Shown one piece after another: positions 1 through 6,686 of a DNA stretch of 10,550 bases. Each line of letters begins with the position of its first letter. Within the stretch, counting starts at the first letter, position 1. The notes under the pieces were generated by a model. That model was not told the DNA's origin. It saw only the letters and a program-made list of their open reading frames with translations, and made no database searches. The translations under genes and the position numbers were made by a program. The stretch comes from an uncultured Pseudomonadota bacterium (GTDB lineage Bacteria > Pseudomonadota > Gammaproteobacteria > Methylococcales > Methylomonadaceae), in contig CAIUWU010000175.1 of assembly GCA_903902945.1 (NCBI GenBank), positions 1 through 10,550 on the forward strand, read 5' to 3'.

Positions 1-1
1 G

Positions 2-1792
2 CCCAGTCTGTCGGCCTATGCCTATTTCGAAGCGGCGGCGGTGATTCTGGCCTTTATCAATCTGGGCAATGCGCTCGAAAGCCGGGCCAGAGGCAAAACT
101 TCAGCGGCGATCCGCGCCTTGTTGGGGCTGCAGCCGCGAACCGCGCGCGTAGTGCGTGACGGTCAGGAACTCGATATTGCCATCGAGCAAGTTGGACTGG
201 GTGATACTTTGCGGGTCAGGCCTGGTGAAAAAATTGCTGTCGACGGTGTGATCATCGAAGGCCATTCCAGTGTCGATGAAGCCATGCTCACCGGTGAAGC
301 CATGCCGGTCGAAAAACAGCCGGGTTCAAACGTTGCGGCAGGCACCATTAATTTACGCGGCAGTTTTTTGATGACGGCCAGCCGGATTGGTCGCGACACC
401 GCACTGGCGCAGATTATTCACAGCGTTCGTCAGGCTCAGAACAGCAAACCCGAGCTGGCAAGGCTGGCGGACAAGATTGCGGCGGTATTCGTTCCGGCGG
501 TAGTACTGATCGCGCTGCTGACCTTTATGCTCTGGCTGCTGTTTGGGCCGCAACCTTCGTTAGGTTATGCCTTTGTGACTGCGATGACGGTACTGGTCAT
601 TGCCTGTCCCTGTGCGCTGGGTCTGGCAACACCGATTTCGGTGATGGTGGCGGTCGGGCGCGCCGCGCAGCTCGGTATTCTGATTCGGCAAGGCGAAGCG
701 CTGCAAGTCGCCGGTAAGATCAGTTATCTGATCCTCGATAAAACCGGCACGGTGACTATGGGCAAGCCAGCGCTATCACAGGTCATTAGTCTGGCTGAAC
801 TTGATGAAACCGAAGTGCTGCGCTATGCCGCCAGTCTCGAATCCGGTTCCGAGCATCCTCTGGCGTTAGCGATACTGAAAGCAGCTGCCGAGCAATCGCT
901 GGCATTGCATAAAGTGCGCAAGTTTCAGGCGCTGGTGGGGCAGGGTATTGCCGGACAGATCAATAAGCAAGAGTGCCTGTTAGGAAATGTGGCGTTAATG
1001 CAGGCCCAAGGTATCGAGACCCACGCCTATCAAGGACAGCTGGATCAGCTGGCTATGTTGGGGCAAACCCCGATGTTGCTGGCGCTTGCCGGACAGCTTA
1101 TTGGCATGGTGGCGGTTGCCGATCCGATCAAGGCCGATTCGGCATCAGCCATTCAGCGTTTGCAGCAGCAAGGGGTGCGAGTGATGATGGTCACCGGCGA
1201 TAATCCGGTGACTGCTGCAGCGATTGCCGGGCAGGCTGGCATCACCGAATTTCGGGCCCAGGTATTGCCGGCCGGCAAGGCCGAGCTGGTCAAAAGCCTG
1301 CAACAGCAGGGTGAAATCGTCGGTATGGTCGGTGATGGTATCAATGATGCGCCGGCTTTGGCTCAGGCCGATGTCGGTTTTGCGATTGGTACAGGCACTG
1401 ATGTGGCAATAGAAAGTGCCGATGTGGTGTTATTGCAAGGGTCTTTGCTGAAGGTCAGTGAGGCGATGGCGCTGTCCCGGTTGACGGTCGCCAATATCCA
1501 GCAGAATCTGCTGGGTGCCTTTATTTACAATACCATCGGTATTCCGGTGGCTGCTGGTTTGCTGTACCCCTTGTTCGGTATTTTGCTCAGTCCGATGCTG
1601 GCAGGGGCAGCGATGGCGATGTCGTCGTTTACCGTGGTCAGTAATGCCAACCGCTTGCGCTGGATCAGCCTCGACAAACAGCCTGATGCCTTTTTCAGTC
1701 GTCAGGCGCCGCAATTACTGGCGGTCATGCAACGCCTGTCCGATGCCAGTGTTTATTGCAAAAGCCGTTTAAGCTTTCTTGACAAACTCTGA
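2..1792 (+). CDS. copA: Copper-exporting P1B-type ATPase CopA, 5'-truncated by window edge
   Basis: This inner-membrane ATPase is expected to pump Cu(I) out of the cytoplasm. The reading frame is open from base 2, so the gene begins outside the window and the N-terminal metal-binding domain is not seen; 596 residues remain. In order I see the actuator loop with TGEAMPVEK (about 283-312), the transmembrane metal site CPCALGLATP (from about 605), the phosphorylation motif DKTGT (737-751), the SEHPLA nucleotide-binding motif typical of P1B pumps (about 847-864), the hinge GDGINDAPALA (1331 onward), and a final membrane pair with YN and MAMSS, the P1B-1 copper signature. About 35 residues follow the last helix, longer than many CopA tails. 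The last 24 bp overlap the convergent yjdM gene. Family assignment is secure; Cu(I) rather than another metal rests on the CPC/YN/MxxSS set. Confidence 0.95.
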   Translation, partial: PSLSAYAYFEAAAVILAFINLGNALESRARGKTSAAIRALLGLQPRTARVVRDGQELDIAIEQVGLGDTLRVRPGEKIAVDGVIIEGHSSVDEAMLTGEAMPVEKQPGSNVAAGTINLRGSFLMTASRIGRDTALAQIIHSVRQAQNSKPELARLADKIAAVFVPAVVLIALLTFMLWLLFGPQPSLGYAFVTAMTVLVIACPCALGLATPISVMVAVGRAAQLGILIRQGEALQVAGKISYLILDKTGTVTMGKPALSQVISLAELDETEVLRYAASLESGSEHPLALAILKAAAEQSLALHKVRKFQALVGQGIAGQINKQECLLGNVALMQAQGIETHAYQGQLDQLAMLGQTPMLLALAGQLIGMVAVADPIKADSASAIQRLQQQGVRVMMVTGDNPVTAAAIAGQAGITEFRAQVLPAGKAELVKSLQQQGEIVGMVGDGINDAPALAQADVGFAIGTGTDVAIESADVVLLQGSLLKVSEAMALSRLTVANIQQNLLGAFIYNTIGIPVAAGLLYPLFGILLSPMLAGAAMAMSSFTVVSNANRLRWISLDKQPDAFFSRQAPQLLAVMQRLSDASVYCKSRLSFLDKL

Positions 1793-2110
1793 CTTTAATT
1801 TCATGGCGCCTATGCCGTCGATTTTGCAATCGATGTCATGGTCGCCATCGACCAGACGGATATTCTTGACGCGGGTACCGACCTTCACGACTAGCGAAGA
1901 ACCTTTGACTTTCAAGTCCTTGATGACCGTAATGGTGTCACCGTCCTGCAACACATTGCCGTGTGCATCTTTGATGACGCGGTTGTCATCCTGAGTATCG
2001 CCGCCGGCCTCGGCCGACCATTCATGACCGCATTCTGAGCAGATGGTCAGCGCGCCATCATGATAGGTATATTCCGAGTTGCATTGCGGGCAGTTGGGTA
2101 AATCAGACAT
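1769..2110 (-). CDS. yjdM: YjdM/PhnA family zinc-ribbon protein
   Basis: A 113-residue cytoplasmic protein that closely matches E. coli YjdM (formerly PhnA). The N-terminal zinc ribbon has two CxxC pairs, Cys7/Cys10 and Cys24/Cys27. The C-terminal PhnA domain carries the family blocks IKDLKVKGSS, NIRLVDGDHDIDCKIDG and MKLKSEFVKK. The biochemical role of the family is not firmly known, and the old link to phosphonate use is historical. I chose the ATG at 2110: a GGA lies 8 bases before it, whereas the in-frame ATG at 2116 has only 2 bases of spacing, and E. coli YjdM aligns from the shorter start. It follows the subunit II gene by 30 bp on the same strand, so it may be the last gene of the bd operon. 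Its 3' end overlaps copA by 24 bp. Confidence 0.92.
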   Translation of the reverse strand: MSDLPNCPQCNSEYTYHDGALTICSECGHEWSAEAGGDTQDDNRVIKDAHGNVLQDGDTITVIKDLKVKGSSLVVKVGTRVKNIRLVDGDHDIDCKIDGIGAMKLKSEFVKKA

Positions 2111-2140
2111 AGTCATTTTCCATAAGGATTAAAAAAATAG

Positions 2141-3286
2141 TTAACAGCTGTGATTGTCAGCCGCAGCACAGGCATCGGCCCGGTTTTGCTGGCTTAACTG
2201 ATTAGGCATCCGATAGGCCCAGCGGCTGATGAAGGCCATTAATGGCAGGGCAAGCCCAATAACCGGTAGCAGTAATGCCAGATTACCGGCGCTGGAACTG
2301 CTATCCCATAAGGTCAGCGAGGTGTTGAGCGAGCGGTTGGAGGGCAGAATGAACGGAAACAGGGTCAGCGCGATGGTCAAAATGACCGTGGCGATACTGA
2401 CGCAGCTCGATAAAAAAGCCGCGTAAGTCTTGTGCCGGTAACAAAACCAGGTTCCCAGACCGGCGCTGATGATGGCGATAACCGGTAAAGCCCACAGGCT
2501 GATCTGGTGTTGGTAATTGTCCATCCACAGCTCTTCGCCGCGTTTGACAAATTTCAGCAAGGGGTTGCTGGCAGCATGGGTGATGATGTCGGAACTGATG
2601 TGATAGCCCTCCAGACGGCTGACCCACAGTCCGCTGACAATAAACAGCAGTATAAAAACGCTACCGGCTTTTAACGCCAGTGCCCGGCAGGCCTCATTGA
2701 AAGAGGCGCGCTGATCGAGTTGCAGAAACAATGCGCCGTGAAACAGCAGCAGACTGCTTGCTGTTGCCGCAATCAACAAAGCAAACGGATTCAGCAGAGC
2801 CCAGAAATCACCCAGAAATACGATATGCATCTGATCATCGAGATGAAACGGAATGCCTTTGATCACGTTGCCGGCAATCAGGCCCAGACTGACTATCGCC
2901 AGCAGGCTGCTGTAGGCCAACAGTTTGTCAAAGCGTTGTCGCCAGATCTGTTCGGCGGCATTTCTGAAAATCAGCGCCAGCGGCCTTATCAGCCAGGCCA
3001 GGATGATCATTAAAATCAGTGGTTGCATACAGGCAAAGCCTACCGCATAGACCAGCGGCCAGGCGGCAAACAACAAAGCAATCACTGCAATTAGCCAGGC
3101 TTGCTGCAGAAAACTGGTCGGCGCGATACTGGCAATCAGTAACTGCCGTTCGGGATCATGACGGCTGACGAAGGTCAGCAATGCCATCGTTCCCAGGCTG
3201 ATACCTTCACACAAGCCATAACCGATCAGGCTCAGAATCAATAAGGCCCAGGCCAGCAGCCGCAGGGTTTCAAAATCCAGGTTCAT
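2141..3286 (-). CDS. cydB: Cytochrome bd-type oxidase subunit II (CydB-like), divergent N-terminus
   Basis: A 381-residue polytopic inner-membrane protein with about nine hydrophobic segments, the usual length for CydB. Family blocks are clear: LLFAAWPLVYA near residues 71-81, LNPFALL, GxWVSRLEGY, ASNPL, and the C-terminal LFPFILPS...SLTLWDSSSS. The first 65 residues depart from the family. The usual DGFDMG reads EGISLG (Glu27, Ser30), and the usual HWDGNQVW reads TSFLQQAW (residues 57-64), so E. coli Asp29 and Asp58 correspond to Ser30 and Phe59. The C-terminus is short and rich in Cys and His (ADACAAADNHSC). The ATG overlaps the subunit I stop codon (ATGA), with AGGAG 7 bases upstream, indicating translational coupling. 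No CydX-like micro-gene fits in the 30 bp that follow. Membership is sure; normal quinol oxidase function is not. Confidence 0.88.
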   Translation of the reverse strand: MNLDFETLRLLAWALLILSLIGYGLCEGISLGTMALLTFVSRHDPERQLLIASIAPTSFLQQAWLIAVIALLFAAWPLVYAVGFACMQPLILMIILAWLIRPLALIFRNAAEQIWRQRFDKLLAYSSLLAIVSLGLIAGNVIKGIPFHLDDQMHIVFLGDFWALLNPFALLIAATASSLLLFHGALFLQLDQRASFNEACRALALKAGSVFILLFIVSGLWVSRLEGYHISSDIITHAASNPLLKFVKRGEELWMDNYQHQISLWALPVIAIISAGLGTWFCYRHKTYAAFLSSCVSIATVILTIALTLFPFILPSNRSLNTSLTLWDSSSSAGNLALLLPVIGLALPLMAFISRWAYRMPNQLSQQNRADACAAADNHSC

Positions 3287-4668
3287 TGAGAGGCTCCTGC
3301 AGGAACAGTGCTGCGAACGATGTTTACTATGACGCTGACTGCAATCGAAATCAGCGCGGCGCCGGTCAGTGTGTAAAGACTCAGGCTGATAATCAGCTCC
3401 TGGGCGCTTGACGATGAATAGCTGAGGAAAGCCGGCAGGATTTCATTGACCAGCCAAGGCTGATGCAGCAGGCGGCTGATGACGATATCACCCAGCGCCA
3501 GCAAGCCATTCAAGGGCAGTGCCAGCTGCAACAGTTTGGTCAGACCCGGCTGAGCGGCGCCACGACGCCAGGCCTGATAGCCGGCCAGCACAAATAGCAG
3601 CAGACTGATAAGGCCGGCACCCGTCAGCAGCTGGTGGCCCCAGAACAATAACTGCGGCTGTGCCGGCAGTGCTGATTGGGCAGCGAGTCTGATCTGTTGA
3701 TCATTGGCATTTTGCAGTTTCGGCAGCCAGCGTTTCAGTAATAAGGCATAACCCATATCGGTTTTTTGCTGCTCGAAATTGGCCGGTAACGGGGCATTTT
3801 TTTCGTCTTCACGCCAAGCTTCCAGACTGCGATAAGCCGCCAGACCGTTACGGATGTGGTTCTCGATTGCGCTCAGCTGGGTTTGGTTATCGATGCCGCG
3901 CAGGGCGTTTTGCTGTACGGTCTCGGCCAGACTGGCCGGTTGGCTGTTGCCGTGTAAAGCCAGCAGCAGGATCGCGACGCCGCCGGCGCTTGCCGCCAGA
4001 CCGAGACTGCTGCGGGCGATAGTGTGATCAGCTTGATTGCATTGTAGCCAGGCACAGACACTGACGATGAAACCGGCGGCTACCGCATAGGCAAGGCCGA
4101 TGAAATGCAGGGTGTATGCGCTCAAGGCCGGATTGTTTAGCACCTGCCAGCTGTCGCTCAGTTCCATGCGTAAGGATTCAGGATTAAAAAACGCTCCGAC
4201 CGGGTGATCCAGCCAGGCATAGGCGCAGATCAGCCACAACGCTGATAGATGCAGACTCAGAGCCAGCAGGCTGCTGAGCATGGCATGTTGTCTGGGTTTG
4301 AGATGCACCCAGCCGAACCAGAACGGCCCAAACAGCACCGAAGCCAGAAAAAAACTGCTGAAAGCTTCGATGGCCAGCGGTAGGGCAAAGCTGTCACCGG
4401 CATAGCGGGCGAAATAAGAGCCGGTACTGCCAAACTGAGCCAGCACCGCTAAACGGCTAATCATCGAGAGCGCAAAAGCGATGCTGAACAGCTTGGCCCA
4501 GAAGCGTCCTGCCTCAAGATAATGCCGGTCGCCAGTGATCAAAAAGCGGATTTCCAGTATCGCTACCAGCAGCGACAAACCCAGACTGAGAGGTACAAAC
4601 AGCAGATGGAGCAGATTGGTAAGCGTTAGTTGCCATTGAGACAAGGCTAAGACAGTTTCAGATAGCAT
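3283..4668 (-). CDS. cydA: Cytochrome bd-type oxidase subunit I (CydA-like), lacking several canonical residues
   Basis: A 461-residue membrane protein, shorter than E. coli CydA (522) because its Q loop is short. It aligns along the family: LxxLLHLLFVPL, GKLF/AKLFSIAFAL, LPLAIEAF, HLSALW, LRMEL, IRNG, MGYALLLKRW, HQPWLVNEILP. His21, Glu101, His188 and Glu409 match E. coli His19, Glu99, His186 and Glu445, so the di-haem b595/d region and one b558 ligand are kept. Differences by hand alignment: Glu107 becomes Ala109; Met393 (second b558 ligand) becomes Leu348; Arg391 becomes Gln346, with His345 next to it; the quinol-loop Lys252/Glu257 become Ala255/Asp260; and the EFQFGTNW block reads LAQFGSTG. 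The ATG at 4668 has GAGG 5 bases upstream. It leads a cydA-cydB-yjdM operon. It may be a non-quinol or otherwise altered bd-family member. Confidence 0.87.
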   Translation of the reverse strand: MLSETVLALSQWQLTLTNLLHLLFVPLSLGLSLLVAILEIRFLITGDRHYLEAGRFWAKLFSIAFALSMISRLAVLAQFGSTGSYFARYAGDSFALPLAIEAFSSFFLASVLFGPFWFGWVHLKPRQHAMLSSLLALSLHLSALWLICAYAWLDHPVGAFFNPESLRMELSDSWQVLNNPALSAYTLHFIGLAYAVAAGFIVSVCAWLQCNQADHTIARSSLGLAASAGGVAILLLALHGNSQPASLAETVQQNALRGIDNQTQLSAIENHIRNGLAAYRSLEAWREDEKNAPLPANFEQQKTDMGYALLLKRWLPKLQNANDQQIRLAAQSALPAQPQLLFWGHQLLTGAGLISLLLFVLAGYQAWRRGAAQPGLTKLLQLALPLNGLLALGDIVISRLLHQPWLVNEILPAFLSYSSSSAQELIISLSLYTLTGAALISIAVSVIVNIVRSTVPAGASQ

Positions 4669-4702
4669 TCCGGCCTCAGTAAGGAAAATTCAAAAAGCGG
4701 CA

Positions 4703-4730
4703 ATTATAGGCAGTCAGGGCCAATTGTCCT
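4703..4730 (-). promoter_or_regulatory. Sigma-70-type promoter for the bd-like operon
   Basis: On the minus strand a perfect TATAAT (plus-strand 4703-4708) lies 16 bp downstream of AGGACA (4725-4730), which matches four of six -35 bases. Transcription would begin near 4696, giving a leader of about 28 nt that ends in the GAGG site of the subunit I gene. I see no clear FNR or ArcA site around it. Confidence 0.55.
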
Positions 4731-4770
4731 AGGCGATTTAGCGCTTATCCGGCTGAGGGGGGTTGCACAC

Positions 4771-4800
4771 CGTCATTCCGGCGGATTGCCGGAATCCGGG
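4771..4800. repeat. Small palindromic intergenic repeat, dRS3/REP-like
   Basis: The inverted repeat has arms ATTCCGGC (4775-4782) and GCCGGAAT (4788-4795) around a 5-base centre, flanked by CGTC on the left and CCGGG on the right. The layout ATTCC...GGAAT resembles the short dispersed repeats of many proteobacteria, such as Neisseria dRS3 (ATTCCC-N8-GGGAAT). It lies between the divergent bd operon and the YgjV-like gene. No T-run follows on either strand, so it is not an obvious terminator. This is the only copy I see in the window. Confidence 0.5.
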
Positions 4801-4926
4801 TTGCGGGTGAGCCTTACAGGGAAATGATCAATAATATCGAAGCTGTGCTGGTAGGCTGGTATGACTGCTTATTTGCTTTTTAGGGAGTAAATCACATATC
4901 CGAAAAACGCTACGGTTAAGAGATAA

Positions 4927-5544
4927 ATGCTGGTTGAGATCATGTTGTTCTGCCTGATTGATGGGATTATTTTTTTAATGGTGTTAACGTCAGCAACGTC
5001 GGCAGTCTTTATACCAAAAAATAAGGGGATATTGTTGTTTAATCAATCAGTCACTGTCTGGGCTTATGCCATCGGCTGTGTAGCGGTCGTGGCGGAATGG
5101 TGGGCCTATTATCTGCATTGCGGACAGCGTTTCCGGCGCTGGTCGGCCTGGGCTGCCGTGCTATGGGCTTTGCAGTATGCCTTGCTGGGCGCTGCCACGG
5201 CCGCGCTGAATATGGGGCTGACAGCAGTGCGCAGTCTGTTGTCGGCCTTTCTGGAAAAACCGGCCCATAAAACCCAGGCCGTGAGCTTTTTTGCGCTGGT
5301 GTTCTGCGGTTTGACCGCTGTTTCCTGGCAAGGCTGGCCTTCTTTGCTGCCAGCCTTTGCGGTGCTGAATACCACTATGGCCTTGTTCTACCTGAATAAT
5401 CGCGCCATGCGCAGTGTCTTGCTGCTATCCAGTCTGAGCTGGATTGCCAATGATGTTTACTGGCAGGCCTGGCCGGCTTTGTTGGCGGAAAGCGTGGCCA
5501 TGCTGATTAATATCCACACTATCCGGCAGATCCCGGCTAGTTAA
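4927..5544 (+). CDS. YgjV-like inner-membrane protein
   Basis: A 205-residue, Trp-rich polytopic membrane protein of unknown function. From about residue 47 it reads like the YgjV family (bacterial inner membrane protein), with the order: helix, RRWSAWAAVLWALQYALLGAATAALNMGLTAVRSLLS, a short basic loop, then three further helices ending in a histidine-containing tail. The family core usually starts close to the N-terminus. Here about 45 extra residues precede it, encoded by clearly more AT-rich DNA (4927-5045) and containing one more predicted helix. The ATG at 4927 has an AAGAG-like site about 5 bases upstream; ATGs at 4942 and 4978 are alternatives. It is divergent from the bd-like operon and its TAA interlocks with the TAA of the convergent YeeE-like gene. 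The YgjV assignment is from memory of the pattern. Confidence 0.75.
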   Translation: MLVEIMLFCLIDGIIFLMVLTSATSAVFIPKNKGILLFNQSVTVWAYAIGCVAVVAEWWAYYLHCGQRFRRWSAWAAVLWALQYALLGAATAALNMGLTAVRSLLSAFLEKPAHKTQAVSFFALVFCGLTAVSWQGWPSLLPAFAVLNTTMALFYLNNRAMRSVLLLSSLSWIANDVYWQAWPALLAESVAMLINIHTIRQIPAS

Positions 5545-5984
5545 TGGTGGCGGTTGACCCAGTTGAAAGCCATAAAGCCGAGCAACATCGCGGCAAAGAA
5601 GCTGTAACTGCTGATTTCTCCGCTGCTCAGGCCGACAAATGCCGGGCCGGGGCAAATGCCGGACAAACCCCAGCCTGTGCCGAAGGTTGCCGCGCCCAGC
5701 AACAAATTTTTATCGATACCGCTTTGGGTGCCATCGCAAGACGATTGCGACTGGATCAACAGATTTTCCGGCGAATTTTTGATAAAGCGCTGAGCAATAG
5801 CCAGTGTCAGTAAGGCGCTAGCCATCACAAACGCCAGACTGGGGTCCCAGTCACCGGCAACATCCAGAAAGGCCAGAACCTTGGCGGGGTTGGTCATATT
5901 GGCAATAATCAGGCCCAGGCCAAAGGCCAGTCCCAGTAATAGGGCCAGCAAATTTTTAAACAGATTGGAGTTGTTAAAGGCCAT
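5541..5984 (-). CDS. YeeE/YedE family half-transporter, second subunit (sulfur-compound transport)
   Basis: A 147-residue membrane protein with about four helices, matching the C-terminal half of YeeE/YedE (Sulf_transp-type) proteins. Markers are GLIIANMTNPAKVLAFLDVAGDWDPSL at residues 24-50 and FGTGWGLSGICPGPAF at 101-116, with the conserved Cys111. Full-length YeeE is a thiosulfate importer with essential cysteines, and these half-size pairs are thought to move thiosulfate or related sulfur species. I chose ATG 5984 because GGAG lies 6 bases upstream; an in-frame ATG at 6014 would add 10 residues without such a site. Its start overlaps the end of the upstream half-gene by 11 bp, so the two are translationally coupled. 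Its stop interlocks with the YgjV-like stop through the shared TTAA at 5541-5544. Confidence 0.85.
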   Translation of the reverse strand: MAFNNSNLFKNLLALLLGLAFGLGLIIANMTNPAKVLAFLDVAGDWDPSLAFVMASALLTLAIAQRFIKNSPENLLIQSQSSCDGTQSGIDKNLLLGAATFGTGWGLSGICPGPAFVGLSSGEISSYSFFAAMLLGFMAFNWVNRHH

Positions 5985-6390
5985 GACGCACTCCGAAAAC
6001 GACGATGCCGGCAACCAGCATGAATACTAAGGTGGCAACCACTGAGCGCATCGACAGGCGAGCGATCCCGCAAATGCCATGACCGCTGGTGCAGCCGCCG
6101 CCAAGACGGCTGCCATAACCCACCAGTAAACCAGCGATAGCCATCAGCGGAACAGAACCGTTGATTTCCATGGTGATGGTGCCGCCCGCCAGTCTGTACA
6201 GCGGGCCGCTGAGTATCAATCCAGCCAGAAAACAGGCTCTCCAGCCGCTTTCTGCAGTCCACGGTGGCAGGATGCCGGCGGCGATCCCGGAAATGCCGGC
6301 CACCCGATTATGGGTCAGTAATAGTAATGCTGCGGTCAGGCCGATAATGGCACCGCCAGCTATGGCCGATAAAATAGCGAATGTGGTCAT
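5974..6390 (-). CDS. YeeE/YedE family half-transporter, first subunit (sulfur-compound transport)
   Basis: A 138-residue membrane protein with about four helices, matching the N-terminal half of YeeE/YedE. It has the hallmark GGGCTSGHGICG at residues 97-108, with Cys100 and Cys107, preceded by RVAGISGI and a glycine-rich helix GLLVGYGSRLGGG. Together with the downstream partner it rebuilds a YeeE-like fold carrying cysteines in both halves. In many bacteria such pairs sit beside a persulfide dioxygenase or a BigR/SqrR-type regulator, but neither is present here. Instead the gene is divergent from a serine acetyltransferase gene, which fits a role in supplying sulfur for cysteine. The start has only a weak ribosome-binding site (AGAG about 10 bases upstream). 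A terminator-like hairpin lies in the leader at 6407-6429. Confidence 0.85.
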   Translation of the reverse strand: MTTFAILSAIAGGAIIGLTAALLLLTHNRVAGISGIAAGILPPWTAESGWRACFLAGLILSGPLYRLAGGTITMEINGSVPLMAIAGLLVGYGSRLGGGCTSGHGICGIARLSMRSVVATLVFMLVAGIVVFGVRHGL

Positions 6391-6406
6391 TAATTAAGTA
6401 CTCTGC

Positions 6407-6429
6407 AAAAAATGCGGCGGTATAGCCGC
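6407..6429 (-). terminator. Terminator-like hairpin in the leader of the YeeE-like pair (possible attenuator)
   Basis: On the minus strand GCGGC pairs with GCCGC across a 6-base loop (plus-strand 6414-6429), followed by A and then six T (plus-strand A at 6407-6412). It lies 17 bases before the ATG of the first YeeE-like gene, and no minus-strand gene precedes it in the window. It could therefore act as a leader attenuator rather than ending an upstream transcript. The stem is only 5 bp, so it may be weak. Confidence 0.35.
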
Positions 6430-6559
6430 TTACCCATATATTAGAAGGCGGTGATGTTAACGGAGCCAAAGGCTTTCGTCAAAACCGCTGCCAAACGCCA
6501 GCCATAGATCACTGATACGCTCTGAGACAGGCAATCGGTTGCTTTGCTGATGGCTTGCC

Positions 6560-6589
6560 TTGACATGAGTCCCTGAAAGCAAGTAATTT
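6560..6589 (+). promoter_or_regulatory. Weak candidate promoter for serine acetyltransferase
   Basis: A perfect -35 hexamer TTGACA (6560-6565) is followed after 18 bp by TAATTT (6584-6589), which matches only three of six -10 bases. The implied leader of about 90 nt would include the GTCGAT/ATCGAC inverted repeat. This is the best plus-strand candidate in the region, but it is tentative. Confidence 0.25.
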
Positions 6590-6686
6590 CCACCCCCTTC
6601 ATCGGCTGCAAAGCCTGAGCACTGTCTTTTTAGCGGTCGATTCAGATCAGATTCTCTATCGACGCCTTATCAAATCAAACCGGAAC

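Larger units (their letters stand above)
6391..6686. other. Divergent intergenic region between YeeE-like pair and serine acetyltransferase
   Basis: No gene is visible in these 296 bp. It holds the leader hairpin at 6407-6429, a small AGCC/GGCT inverted repeat near 6464-6474, an AGGCAA...TTGCCT inverted repeat near 6529-6561, a candidate plus-strand -35 box at 6560-6565, and an inverted repeat GTCGAT (6636-6641)/ATCGAC (6658-6663) just upstream of the acetyltransferase start. I recognise no known riboswitch. Shared control of both divergent units from this region is possible but not shown. Confidence 0.5.

Noticed and set aside
2111..2140. Possible CydX-like micro-gene after the subunit II gene
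   Set aside because: The gap is only 30 bp and contains no open frame of useful length.
2301..2627. A 108-codon minus-strand frame inside the bd subunit II gene
   Set aside because: It is an out-of-frame shadow of a conserved membrane protein with no start signal of its own.
4771..4800. Inverted repeat considered as a rho-independent terminator
   Set aside because: No T-run follows on either strand, and it lies between divergent genes, where no terminator is needed.
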